Shown: one piece after another, positions 31,872 through 40,750 of the stretch
Position numbering within the stretch: the stretch's first letter is position 1
Layout of the letters: the number at the start of each line of letters is the position of its first letter
Source of the DNA: Syntrophorhabdus sp.
Lineage (GTDB): Bacteria; Desulfobacterota; Syntrophorhabdia; Syntrophorhabdales; Syntrophorhabdaceae
Reading direction: 5' to 3'
DNA: 60,133 nt
NCBI GenBank assembly: GCA_012719415.1
Contig: JAAYAK010000272.1
Coordinates: 1-60,133, forward strand
Translations under genes and position numbers: made by a program
Notes under the pieces: model-generated
Told to the model about the DNA's origin: nothing
The model's input: only the letters and a program-made list of their open reading frames with translations
Databases searched by the model: none

Positions 31872-34313
31872 ATGAAACAGAAGGAATGTGTACGGCAGAT
31901 AGCAAAAGCGCGGGGCAGCGGTCCCCTGGTGGCAGTCAGTTCCGTGGTGGCGCTGGGGACATTGTTCGGCGGCATCGCGTCATCACAGGAAGTTCTGCCA
32001 GCGCCGCCTCAGCAGTTCAAGGGGCAGATAGGACTCACCACGAAAGATTCGAAGTCCGATTTTCCAGTACCGGTCCATGCACCAAAGGGGGCGCCAAACA
32101 TCGTTCTCATTATCCTTGACGACGTGGGCTTCGGGGCATCCAGCACCTTCGGAGGGCCATGCGACACGCCTACCCTTGACCGATTGGCGAAAAACGGCCT
32201 GCGCTACACACAGTTCCATACCACGGCACTCTCGTCGCCCACGCGCGCATCGCTGCTCACCGGCCGCAACCATCACTCGGTCCACACCGGGACCATCATG
32301 GAGACGGCGACGGGATTCCCCGGCTACGACAGCCTGATGGGCAGGGACACCGCGACGATCGCCGAGGTCCTCAAGCAGAAAGGCTGGAACACCTCCTGGT
32401 TCGGGAAGAACCACAATGTGCCTGATTGGCAGACCAGTCAGGCCGGACCATTCGATGTCTGGCCCACGGGGCTCGGGTTCGAGCACTTTTACGGGTTCAT
32501 AGGCGCCGAAACGGATCAGTGGAGACCGGCAGCCTTTGAAGGGACGAGGCCCATCGAGCCGTACCTCGCAAACCCGGACTATAACTTCGATTATGACATG
32601 GCGGACCAGGCCATAAAGTGGGTACGCAACCAGAAGGCCGTTGCACCTGACAGGCCGTTCTTTCTCTACTATGCCCCCGGGGCCACCCACTCACCGCACC
32701 ACCCGAGAAAGGAATGGATAGCGAAATACAAGGGCAAGTTCGACCAGGGCTGGGACAGGGTACGGGAGGAGACCCTGGCACGGCAGAAGAAGCTGGGCAT
32801 CGTCCCTGCCGACACCCAGCTCACGAAACGCCACGCCGAATTGCCGGCCTGGAATTCCCTGAGCGCCGACGAGAGGCAGCTTTTTACCTACATGATGGAA
32901 GTGTACGCAGGCTTTCTCTCGCAGACAGACCACAACGTCGGCCGTGTCCTTAACGCCATTGAGCGGATGGGGCAGCTCGATAACACGCTGGTCATCTACA
33001 TTTGCGGCGACAACGGCGCCAGTGTTGAGGGCAATATCGGGGGCTCATTCAACGAGATAGCCTCCCTGAACGGGATCCCTGAGAACTTGAAACAGATGCT
33101 GGAGCGCAAGGACGACCTGGGCACGTGGAAGACGCACAATCACTACCCGGTGGCCTGGGCTCATGCGATGAACGCACCCTTTCAGTACGCGAAGCAATAC
33201 GCCTCGCACTACGGCGGCACCGCCAACGGCATGGTCATCTCCTGGCCTGAGCGCATCAAGGACAAGGGCGGCATCCGGTCTCAATGGCACCACATCATCG
33301 ACATCGTGCCGACGATACTGGAGGCAACCCGTATCGAGCAGCCTTCCGCGGTCAACGGAGTGGCGCAGAAACCCATCGAAGGCGTAAGCATGCTTTACTC
33401 CTTCAACAATGCCAAAGCGCCTTCCACGCGCCTGACCCAGTACTTCGAGATGTTCGGCATGCGCGGCATCTACCACGACGGCTGGGTGGCCTGCACCACC
33501 CCGGTAACACCCCTCGGTGATTCACGTGACCCGAAGCAGGACGTCATCAACGGTTATAACTGGGAGCTCTACAACGTGGCGAAGGATTTCAGCGAGGCGG
33601 TCAACGTTGCCGGCGAGTATCCCGAAAAACTTCACGACCTTCAGTTGCTGTTCTACGCGGAGGCCGCAAAATACAACGTCCTGCCGCTGGATAACGCCAG
33701 GTTGCCGCGGATGGACGTGTCCATCCGCCCGAGCCTCACGCGCGGACGTACGGAGTTCACGTATTCGGGAACGATCACGCGCATCCCGGAAGGGGCGGCG
33801 CCGGATCTGAAGAACAAGTCATTCCGCATCACCGCCGACGTCGTCCTCCAAAAGGGCAACGAAGAGGGGATCATCGTCACTCATGGGGGGATCAGCGCGG
33901 GGTACGCGTTGATGTTCGAGTCCGGCAAGCCGGTCTTTCACTACAACTTCGCCAACATCGAGCATTACAACATTGGCGGCAGGGAAGCCCTGAAACCGGG
34001 CAGGCACAACGTTGTCTTCGACTTCCTGCATGACGGCGGAGGCGTCGGCAAGGGCGGCACCGGAACGCTCAGCGTGGACGGCAAAGAGGTCGCCCGGGGG
34101 CGGATCGAAAAGACCGTTCCCTTCCGCCTGTCCCTGGACGAGACCTTCGACGTGGGCGAAGACACGGGCACGCCTGTCAGCCTCTCCTATGACGTGCCGT
34201 TCAGGTTCACGGGCACCATTGAGAAAGTGGTCGTGAGACCTGGTGAATCCAGGCTCTCCGCCGGCGACAGGAAGAAAGTGCGGGCAAAAGAGGCAAAGAT
34301 AAAAGCTGATTGA
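31872..34313 (+). CDS. Arylsulfatase-type periplasmic sulfatase (Ser-type)
   Basis: 813 residues. Sec-type signal (about 1-39, VVALGTLFGGIASSQ). Alkaline-phosphatase-fold sulfatase with metal-binding LDDVG (82-86), and the formylglycine motif S121-S-P-T-R125 followed by ASLLTGR; the residue modified to formylglycine is Ser121. Metal site ICGDNGASVEG near residue 380. A long C-terminal beta-rich part (about 600-790) makes it larger than simple arylsulfatases. Ser-type sulfatases require a radical SAM maturase, encoded next. Substrate sulfate ester is unknown. Confidence 0.92.
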   Translation: MKQKECVRQIAKARGSGPLVAVSSVVALGTLFGGIASSQEVLPAPPQQFKGQIGLTTKDSKSDFPVPVHAPKGAPNIVLIILDDVGFGASSTFGGPCDTPTLDRLAKNGLRYTQFHTTALSSPTRASLLTGRNHHSVHTGTIMETATGFPGYDSLMGRDTATIAEVLKQKGWNTSWFGKNHNVPDWQTSQAGPFDVWPTGLGFEHFYGFIGAETDQWRPAAFEGTRPIEPYLANPDYNFDYDMADQAIKWVRNQKAVAPDRPFFLYYAPGATHSPHHPRKEWIAKYKGKFDQGWDRVREETLARQKKLGIVPADTQLTKRHAELPAWNSLSADERQLFTYMMEVYAGFLSQTDHNVGRVLNAIERMGQLDNTLVIYICGDNGASVEGNIGGSFNEIASLNGIPENLKQMLERKDDLGTWKTHNHYPVAWAHAMNAPFQYAKQYASHYGGTANGMVISWPERIKDKGGIRSQWHHIIDIVPTILEATRIEQPSAVNGVAQKPIEGVSMLYSFNNAKAPSTRLTQYFEMFGMRGIYHDGWVACTTPVTPLGDSRDPKQDVINGYNWELYNVAKDFSEAVNVAGEYPEKLHDLQLLFYAEAAKYNVLPLDNARLPRMDVSIRPSLTRGRTEFTYSGTITRIPEGAAPDLKNKSFRITADVVLQKGNEEGIIVTHGGISAGYALMFESGKPVFHYNFANIEHYNIGGREALKPGRHNVVFDFLHDGGGVGKGGTGTLSVDGKEVARGRIEKTVPFRLSLDETFDVGEDTGTPVSLSYDVPFRFTGTIEKVVVRPGESRLSAGDRKKVRAKEAKIKAD

Positions 34314-34335
34314 GACTCCGACCCTTTTTCCCCGG

Positions 34336-34376
34336 TATATCCCCCACCCCCTTCACCCGGGGGTGGGGGATATGGT
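34336..34376 (+). terminator. Strong hairpin between sulfatase and maturase
   Basis: atatcccccaccccc and gggggtgggggatat form a perfect 15-bp stem with a 6-7 nt loop. There is no U-run, and the maturase ATG follows 10 bp later, so it is more likely a processing or attenuation hairpin, keeping maturase below sulfatase, than a full stop. Confidence 0.45.
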
Positions 34377-34386
34377 ATAGAGTACC

Positions 34387-35682
34387 ATGAGCACGTACAA
34401 GGCAAAGACTGAAGCGTCCCATGTGAGCCCTGAGGCGGGCATCCACGTGGTGGCAAAGCCCACAGGGCCGCTGTGCAACCTTAACTGCGAGTATTGCTTC
34501 TACCTTGAGAAGCAGGCGCTGTTCGGGGCAGGCGAGAAATACCGGATGTCCGATGAGGTCCTGTCCCGCTTCATCACGAGCTACATCACCTCGCAGCCAA
34601 CCCCTCTCGTCGAATTCGTCTGGCAGGGCGGAGAGCCGACCCTTACGGGGGTCGACTTCTTCAAACGTGTCATTGAGCTTCAGAGGCCTTTCGTCGGGAC
34701 GAAGACCATAACCCATTCACTTCAGACCAACGGGACGCTCCTCACTGACGAATGGTGCGCCTTCCTGAAAGAACACGATTTCATGGTGGGCATCAGCCTC
34801 GACGGCCCGAGAGAGATCCATGACCGGTATCGTCGCGACCATGAGGGGAACGGAACGTTCGACAGGGCAATGCGGGGATTGAGATTACTGCAAAAACACC
34901 GGGTCGACTACAACATAATGGCCTGCGTTGCCGGGGAGACAGCGAAGCATCCCCTCGATGTCTACCGGTTCTTCAGGAATGAAGGCGTCGAGTTCATCCA
35001 GTTCACGCCGATCGTCGAGCGGATGCCTGGCGAGGACAGCAAACAGCTTGGTCTGCGCCTCGCAGGGCCAGCATCGCTTGACAAAGAAGAAGGCGAGACC
35101 GGGGTCACCCCCTGGACGCTTGTCCCCGGGGAATACGGCGACTTTCTCATCTCCATTTACGAGGAATGGGTCCGCAATGATGTGGGCAGGGTTTTTGTCA
35201 TGAACTTCGAGTGGGCGCTGAACGCCTGGATCGGGAACCCTTCACCCGTCTGCGTCCACGCCGACCGGTGCGGCCGATCGCTCGTCGTGGAGCACAACGG
35301 CGATGTCTACGCCTGCGATCATTCCGTCTATCCCGAGTACAAACTCGGTAACATCAAGACCGACACGCTGGCGGAAATGGCGGCCCGATCGCTCCAGTCG
35401 GGATTCGGGACCAGGAAAGAGACGGCCCTGCCCCGCTGGTGCAGGGAATGTGAGGTCCTCGCGGCATGCAGGGGCGCCTGCCCCAAGCACCGCTTCGCGA
35501 CCACCTTCTACGGTGAACCGGGGCTTCACTATCTCTGCGAAGGGTACAGGAAGTTCTTCCTTCACATCAGGAAATACTGCCACGCCATGACCCAACTCCT
35601 GGAAAACGGCCTCCCCGCCTCACGCATCATGGACGCCTTCAAGGGCCCTCTCGTGATCAAACGACAAACTGCGAAGGGATAG
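34387..35682 (+). CDS. Anaerobic sulfatase-maturating enzyme (radical SAM/SPASM)
   Basis: 431 residues. CX3CX2C at C30, C34, C37 (GPLCNLNCEYCFYLEK), the anSME signature. WQGGEPTLTG gives the GGE-like SAM site. The SPASM end holds seven or more cysteines (CVHADRCGRS, CDHSVYPEYKLGNI, CRECEVLAACRGACPKHR). It oxidises Ser or Cys of sulfatases to formylglycine without oxygen, and its partner Ser-type sulfatase is directly upstream. Confidence 0.94.
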   Translation: MSTYKAKTEASHVSPEAGIHVVAKPTGPLCNLNCEYCFYLEKQALFGAGEKYRMSDEVLSRFITSYITSQPTPLVEFVWQGGEPTLTGVDFFKRVIELQRPFVGTKTITHSLQTNGTLLTDEWCAFLKEHDFMVGISLDGPREIHDRYRRDHEGNGTFDRAMRGLRLLQKHRVDYNIMACVAGETAKHPLDVYRFFRNEGVEFIQFTPIVERMPGEDSKQLGLRLAGPASLDKEEGETGVTPWTLVPGEYGDFLISIYEEWVRNDVGRVFVMNFEWALNAWIGNPSPVCVHADRCGRSLVVEHNGDVYACDHSVYPEYKLGNIKTDTLAEMAARSLQSGFGTRKETALPRWCRECEVLAACRGACPKHRFATTFYGEPGLHYLCEGYRKFFLHIRKYCHAMTQLLENGLPASRIMDAFKGPLVIKRQTAKG

Positions 35683-35980
35683 CCGGCCCCGCCTGACCTG
35701 TTCCGAAGGGTCTCCTCGCCGGCATAGTTAGCCGCCTTCAAGGTGTCAGATTGAGAACCTCTAAGCGAAGTTATCAAGCCCAGTCCAGAAATCAAGAGGC
35801 GAGGAAACCACCACATATTCACGAGGGATCGCTTCTCTCGCGTGTCATGGCGAAAACGGAATCCATCGGCGACCGCAAGACCTGGCGAGTGCGGTCTGTG
35901 ACCCAGCAGTTGAATGTTTCAGGCAAACATGGAAGAGATGCGAGATTTGCGGGAGGGACCCGGGGACCCGGTAATATGCT
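35683..35980. other. 298-bp gap between convergent units
   Basis: A convergent gap between the sulfatase maturase and the PagL-like gene. I see no supported gene; a frame of 79 codons (35751-35990) lacks a ribosome site and has no protein character. No clear terminator was found for either unit. Confidence 0.4.
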
Positions 35981-36553
35981 TCAGAAATAGAGCCCCAGAG
36001 ATAAAGTGACTGAATCGATTCCTTGATTGTGTCTGTTGAGACCAGCGTTCGAGACGTGGTGTAATCGGGCGGCGATGAAATAGTCCTTGAACGGGCCCGA
36101 TAAGAATTCAGCTCCTATCCCGAGTTGAGGATTGAAATTCAGTGTTGATCCCTGGTCTTCAACCTTGAAATCCGTGTAAATGACGCCTATGCCGCCTTCG
36201 ACGTAAGGCCTTACAGTTGCGGTCGTCAGCGTATCGAGGTAATAGAGCGCAAACATGCCGCCGGAAATGATCGCCCGCGTGTTGGGCCGTGTGGTGATGC
36301 CCGGGCTCAACTCTATTTTGAACCGGAGCTGCTCGGGTGCTGCGTGGGGCCAAACCCTGTCGTAGTCGAAAAGGGCGATACCGGTGAGGGCAAGGAATGA
36401 GGTTTCGGAGTTGGGATTGAAGGTATTCGCACAGGTGACGGCAAGGCCGTAACGGGTGGGCTCATAAGCCGCCGAAATGTCGTCGGCAAGAAGAGGCCCA
36501 CCGGTTACGGCCAAAGCAAACATTATACAGAGGATCAGCCTGACCAACTTCAT
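35981..36553 (-). CDS. pagL: PagL-like lipid A 3-O-deacylase
   Basis: 190 residues, signal peptide (1-23, cut near LLA-DD) and an eight-strand barrel pattern ending in Phe (LSLGLYF). Near the C-terminus the active-site block LHHVSNAGLNRHNQGID (about 164-180) matches the PagL His-Ser pair (HxSN...). PagL removes the 3-O acyl chain from lipid A in the outer membrane. It closes the minus-strand lipid cluster, 34 bp after a lipoprotein gene, which suggests lipid A remodelling accompanies the product. Confidence 0.75.
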   Translation of the reverse strand: MKLVRLILCIMFALAVTGGPLLADDISAAYEPTRYGLAVTCANTFNPNSETSFLALTGIALFDYDRVWPHAAPEQLRFKIELSPGITTRPNTRAIISGGMFALYYLDTLTTATVRPYVEGGIGVIYTDFKVEDQGSTLNFNPQLGIGAEFLSGPFKDYFIAARLHHVSNAGLNRHNQGIDSVTLSLGLYF

Positions 36554-36587
36554 GGTGCGCTCCGGGCCAACATCATAAGGATGCCCG

Positions 36588-37190
36588 CTATTGCCCGTCT
36601 TGCGGCCCGAGATATGGCTTTTCAGAATCAGGTTTTGCGTTCCATTTCTCGATGTACTCTACTCTCTTGGACTGAATGCTCCTCGCGTTGTCCTTCGCCC
36701 AGGCTTGAGTGTCGGGTGTGCTTTCAACGAGTTCACAACTACTGAACCATTCTTTAAACTCCTCCGAAGAGAGCTGGCTCTTGCTGACAGGCCGCAAGGA
36801 GAACCGGGCTTTCCACACCCCAAGCCTCGGGGTGACCAGCGCGTAATAGATCTTGCCGGATTCCAGGTCAGCTCTCATAAAGTCGCCGCTCTCACCGGTT
36901 ACCATGAACATATGCTTGCCCGGATTGGTCTTATAGAGTACCTTTTTCTTTGCGGAAACGATACCGATGACTTTGTTCTCGCTATCCGTAATATCAAAAA
37001 CGGCCGAGTCTATGGCGTAACCAAGACCGGACGGACGCATGAAGACTATAAGCGACTGATCCTCGTCCGGCCGGTACTGATCGGACCTCTCCTGGGCCAG
37101 CCTCATGTACTTGCTGGAACCGGCGCAACCGGCAAGAAAGAAGCCGGACACGACCAGTATGACACATAGTACCACGCTTATCTTTCTCAT
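36588..37190 (-). CDS. Lipoprotein of unknown function
   Basis: 200 residues from ATG 37190 (ribosome site aggaaag). A lipoprotein signal with lipobox LAGC at residues 19-22 (FFLAGCAGSS), then a DUF2846-like beta domain (SLIVFMRPSGLGYAIDSAVFDI, GKHMFMVTGESGDFMRADLESGKIYYALVT). The frame extends further upstream but those residues lack protein character. Lies 22 bp after the ketosynthase-like gene and before the pagL-like gene in the lipid cluster. No precise role is visible. Confidence 0.7.
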   Translation of the reverse strand: MRKISVVLCVILVVSGFFLAGCAGSSKYMRLAQERSDQYRPDEDQSLIVFMRPSGLGYAIDSAVFDITDSENKVIGIVSAKKKVLYKTNPGKHMFMVTGESGDFMRADLESGKIYYALVTPRLGVWKARFSLRPVSKSQLSSEEFKEWFSSCELVESTPDTQAWAKDNARSIQSKRVEYIEKWNAKPDSEKPYLGPQDGQ

Positions 37191-37212
37191 CCACTTTCCT
37201 CCTGCATCTTTA

Positions 37213-38340
37213 TCAGGTATTTCTGAACACCCCATCGTGTTCCCCATCGCTGCTGCCGATTGTGACGAATCCAGACCAGCCTGAACCATCGCTCTTGACA
37301 CATGCAATGCGCTCCCCCCCAGGGACATGCTCATTGCCTATGATCTTTGCTCCGGGTCCTTTGACATGATGACCCGGGGAAGCGAAATATCTTCTTCTTT
37401 TCATGGCGAGGGCGGCTATCGCCATATCAAAGGCTTGACCCGTGGGAAGGCTTCCATATAGCGGAGTGTAACAGGCGATAGGTGAAGGCCCCGAAAGGAA
37501 GCGTCCGTAAGAGGCTGCACACTCCCTGTGTCCATCGGCAGCGAGAAAAAGGATTGTTTCCCTACCCGCCGCACGTGCAGCATCCCTGGTCTTGTCGAAA
37601 TGGATATCTTCTATGAGGGCATAACCCGGGACGCGATCCCCGCGGGACAATACAAAAAATGCTGCTCCCTCTCCCGGGATGGCGCTCTGAACATCAAGAT
37701 CAAGGGGGTTCATCCCGGAGACCCCCGCCGTATCCCCGAAAAAGCGATAGCGGCAGTACCCCAGGACATCGCAGTATTCATCCACGGCGCCGAAAAGAAC
37801 GGAGTCAACCATCTCCTCCTGGAGCCAGCACCGCGCCGTAAGAAGCGCCGACGGAACAGACATCCCGAACTGGCTGACGGTAAGCCCCGGCCCCGTTATG
37901 CCGAGAAGCATGGAAACGTGCGCGACGGCCGCGTTGTGAACGGAGCTTGAGAAGTGGGTAGGTGAAGAAAGACTGTCGCCTCCCTTAATGAAGGAATCGA
38001 GAAAGGTAAAGGTGGTACGGCTTGCGCCGTAACCGGTGGCAATAATGACGCCCATCCTTTCCTTTGCGGGATCGGTTATGCCGGCGTCCCGAAGTGCCAG
38101 GAATGACCCCAGGAGGGCCATCCTGGAATAACGACCGATTCGCCTGAGGGCCTTTTTGCCGGTAAAATCCTCGAGAGTCGATGTATCTGCCAGAAAAGCG
38201 GGCATATCAACGTGCCCCGTCTCCGTCTTGACGGAAACGATCCCGGGCAGGCACTCTCCCCTTGTCGCCGCCGCCGCCAGGGCATCGATGCCGCACCCGA
38301 AACCGCCGATTGCACCGACCCCGCGGATAACGGGTTTCAT
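37213..38340 (-). CDS. Cysteine-less ketosynthase homologue (chain-length-factor type)
   Basis: 375 residues with the thiolase fold of FabF, but the nucleophile segment reads GLTVSQFGMSVPSALL in place of the TxxxACxSG pattern, so the active Cys is missing, and the Lys/His motif is also lost (YGSLPTGQAFDMAIA). Such proteins act as chain-length factors paired with an active ketosynthase. It overlaps the active ketosynthase gene upstream by ATGA (38337-38340), as expected for a KS-CLF pair. It could instead shape substrate binding. Confidence 0.78.
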   Translation of the reverse strand: MKPVIRGVGAIGGFGCGIDALAAAATRGECLPGIVSVKTETGHVDMPAFLADTSTLEDFTGKKALRRIGRYSRMALLGSFLALRDAGITDPAKERMGVIIATGYGASRTTFTFLDSFIKGGDSLSSPTHFSSSVHNAAVAHVSMLLGITGPGLTVSQFGMSVPSALLTARCWLQEEMVDSVLFGAVDEYCDVLGYCRYRFFGDTAGVSGMNPLDLDVQSAIPGEGAAFFVLSRGDRVPGYALIEDIHFDKTRDAARAAGRETILFLAADGHRECAASYGRFLSGPSPIACYTPLYGSLPTGQAFDMAIAALAMKRRRYFASPGHHVKGPGAKIIGNEHVPGGERIACVKSDGSGWSGFVTIGSSDGEHDGVFRNT

Positions 38341-39539
38341 GACGTCCCCTCCTCCACCGACAGCACCAGGGCGGCGTTGTGACCGCCGAAGGCAAGGGAT
38401 TCCGACAGGGCAACGGTGCCTTTGAGCGTTGTAGCGCATCGCACGGGAGATGCGGGCAGATCCGGGTCCGGCGACTCAAAACCGATGCTTTGCGGTATCC
38501 TGCCTTCCTCGAGGCATGCCACGGTGAAAGCCGCTTCGATGGCACCCGCTGCACCGAGAGCGTGCCCCGTACATCCCTTTGTGGACAGAAAGGGGACCTC
38601 GGGGAGCATGTCGCTCAGCACGATGGACTCAACACGATCGTTGTCTTTCGTACCCGTGCCGTGGGCGTTGACAAAGGAGATATCGTGGGAGGAAATGCCG
38701 CTCGTGCGGAGGGCTTCCCCGATAGCCCGCCTCAATCCCTGTCCATCGGGATGCGGGGCGGTAAGATGATGCGCGTCGCAGGAGGCACCATAGCCAAGGA
38801 CAAAGGCACGAGGGCGTCTTGCGGCGCCGTGCCTGAGGGGTGCGGCTTGAAGGACCAGCATTGCGGCGCCTTCCCCCAGATTGAGACCCCTTCGATGGAG
38901 GTCGAAAGGCCTGCAGAAGGAGCTGTCGGTGATCATAAGGGACACGAAACCATTGTAGCTCACGTGGCAGAGTTCATCCGCTCCTCCAGCCAGAACGACG
39001 TCACACAGACCGGACCGAATCCACAGCGCCCCAACCCCGATGGCATCCGTGCCGGAAGAACAGGCATTCACGATTGTCTGGCAGGGACCGGTAAGACCGA
39101 ACTGCCTGGCGACTGCCGCGGCGGGATTGCCGTTAAGAAAACCTGTAATGGGCGCCATGTCCGGCTTCTCGCCCTCGCTGTAGCGGCGATAGAAGACTTC
39201 GTCGTTCATGGCGCTGCCGACCGTTGTCCCCACACACACACCCACGCGCGGGGAGCGCAGGATTTCCCTGTCAAGTTCCGCGTTGGTCATGGCCTCCATG
39301 GATGCGGCAAGAACGAGCCTGTTGGTACGCGACGTGCCGGCGGTCCCCGACCCGGGGGCTATCCAGTCTTCAGGCACCTCGAAAACCGGATAGGATATGG
39401 AATGACCATGGCGAAAACCCCTGGGCGGCAAGGGCTTTGTCCTTCCGGCGAAAAGAGTATCCGTGCATTCCGGAAGATTCCTGCCTGGAGCGCATATACA
39501 GCCGATTCCCGTTATGGCAACACGGGGGCACCCGTTCAT
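38337..39539 (-). CDS. Beta-ketoacyl-ACP synthase (active site intact)
   Basis: 400 residues. Active Cys160 in VNACSSGTDAIG, His in VNAHGTGTKDND, and Lys/His in STKGCTGHALGAAGAIE. FabF-like condensing enzyme that extends an ACP-bound chain with malonyl-ACP. It is flanked by an ACP gene (1 bp overlap, TAATG) and by the cysteine-less homologue, so these three probably form one module. Confidence 0.9.
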   Translation of the reverse strand: MNGCPRVAITGIGCICAPGRNLPECTDTLFAGRTKPLPPRGFRHGHSISYPVFEVPEDWIAPGSGTAGTSRTNRLVLAASMEAMTNAELDREILRSPRVGVCVGTTVGSAMNDEVFYRRYSEGEKPDMAPITGFLNGNPAAAVARQFGLTGPCQTIVNACSSGTDAIGVGALWIRSGLCDVVLAGGADELCHVSYNGFVSLMITDSSFCRPFDLHRRGLNLGEGAAMLVLQAAPLRHGAARRPRAFVLGYGASCDAHHLTAPHPDGQGLRRAIGEALRTSGISSHDISFVNAHGTGTKDNDRVESIVLSDMLPEVPFLSTKGCTGHALGAAGAIEAAFTVACLEEGRIPQSIGFESPDPDLPASPVRCATTLKGTVALSESLAFGGHNAALVLSVEEGTS

Positions 39540-39790
39540 TATGCGGTCCTCTCCTCAACAAACACGGCCAGCGTGTTGATCGATTGAAAGGCAACGCGGC
39601 CTTCTTCAAGACTTTTTATCTCTATGCCAAAATGTTTTTCGAGGATAACGACGAGCTCGACGGCATCGAGGGAATCGAGACCGAGCCCTTCCCCGAAAAG
39701 TGGCATATCGTCATCGATCTCCTCGGGTGTGATCTCTTCGAGGTTCAACTCACTAACGAGGAGGTGTTTCAGCCGCTCCTGAAATGTCAT
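39539..39790 (-). CDS. Acyl carrier protein
   Basis: 83 residues from ATG 39790 (ribosome site aaagg); GTG 39799 is an alternative. Phosphopantetheine Ser in EGLGLDSLDAVEL (about 40), with the acidic helices typical of ACP. It carries the growing chain for the ketosynthases encoded downstream. This is one of two ACPs in the cluster, the other at 53052, and such specialised clusters often use separate ACPs for starter and extension. Confidence 0.9.
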   Translation of the reverse strand: MTFQERLKHLLVSELNLEEITPEEIDDDMPLFGEGLGLDSLDAVELVVILEKHFGIEIKSLEEGRVAFQSINTLAVFVEERTA

Positions 39791-39838
39791 TTGGTTCACC
39801 TTTCCACTATTTGAATTGATTTGTACGAATCCGGTTCT

Positions 39839-40750
39839 TCACCACATATTGTAAAAATTGAAGAACTGGTAAGGGTGTTCCGCGGTATATGCCTCGAGGG
39901 CGCGGACGTAACGCTGAACGCCGGCGGCGAGGGCTTCTTTCGTCCCTTCGGGACGGATCGTTTCGGGAATGGCTATGGTGTATTCGGACAATCCGGACCT
40001 GTGAGTGAGGAATACAGCGACAGGTGCGCCCATAGCCGCGGCAATCTTGAAGGGACCCAGGGGGAAGAGCGCCTTTTCCCCCAGGAACTCCACGCTGACA
40101 CCCCCCTTCGGGCTGCCTGCCATCCTGTCACCCATGATGCAGACCACCTCGGATCTTTTGAGCGCCTGGATCATTTCGATAACGGCCGCCATGTAATCCG
40201 TGGGGTCGATGATGGTGCAAGGGAAACCTTCCCCTCCGTGCTCGAGGTAGTGGATATCGATATCCTCCCTGTCCTGTTCTACCAGGAGGTTAATGGGGGC
40301 GTTGAGGAACTTGAGTGCCGGCATGACTGCCTGCCAGCAACCGACATGAGAGGTAAGCAGTACAAGTCCTTTCCCCTCTCCGAGGACTTTGAGAAGCTCC
40401 TGGCCGGCAGGAAATGCATGGGACAAGGACCCGTAACCTCGGATGCCTATCGCGGCCCTGTCGATGAGGGCCTTGCCGAAGTTATAGTAGAGGCGCCAGC
40501 AGTGAAAGGGCATGACGTAAGGAGAATCTCCCTTGAACCTTTTCGTGAGGTATGGGTATGTCCTTTCACGTATCGAAGGCCTGCAAAGGGTGTAGTAGAG
40601 GGTGACAAAGGCAAGAAGCACATATGCGGGGACTCTCCCGCCGCAACGAATGAGACAATAGAAGATATCGTGCTGCCTTCGCGAACCGATGGAGCGGCTT
40701 GTCCACTTCTTTTCGCGCGGCGAAGCCGAACTATTGTCAGGCGGTTTCAT
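39839..40750 (-). CDS. LpxL/HtrB-type lysophospholipid acyltransferase
   Basis: 303 residues from ATG 40750. One membrane segment near residues 35-55. The catalytic block reads LTSHVGCWQ, so the usual HX4E/D acidic residue is Gln, and a later MGDRMAGSPKGGVSVEFLG segment is typical of LpxL-like enzymes. In polyene-type clusters such enzymes attach the acyl chain to a glycolipid. The Gln may lower or alter activity. It overlaps the end of the glycosyltransferase gene by about 14 bp. Confidence 0.78.
   Translation of the reverse strand: MKPPDNSSASPREKKWTSRSIGSRRQHDIFYCLIRCGGRVPAYVLLAFVTLYYTLCRPSIRERTYPYLTKRFKGDSPYVMPFHCWRLYYNFGKALIDRAAIGIRGYGSLSHAFPAGQELLKVLGEGKGLVLLTSHVGCWQAVMPALKFLNAPINLLVEQDREDIDIHYLEHGGEGFPCTIIDPTDYMAAVIEMIQALKRSEVVCIMGDRMAGSPKGGVSVEFLGEKALFPLGPFKIAAAMGAPVAVFLTHRSGLSEYTIAIPETIRPEGTKEALAAGVQRYVRALEAYTAEHPYQFFNFYNMW

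Noticed and set aside
35751-35990. 79-codon plus-strand frame before the PagL-like gene
   Set aside because: No ribosome site, basic low-quality composition, overlaps the convergent gene end.
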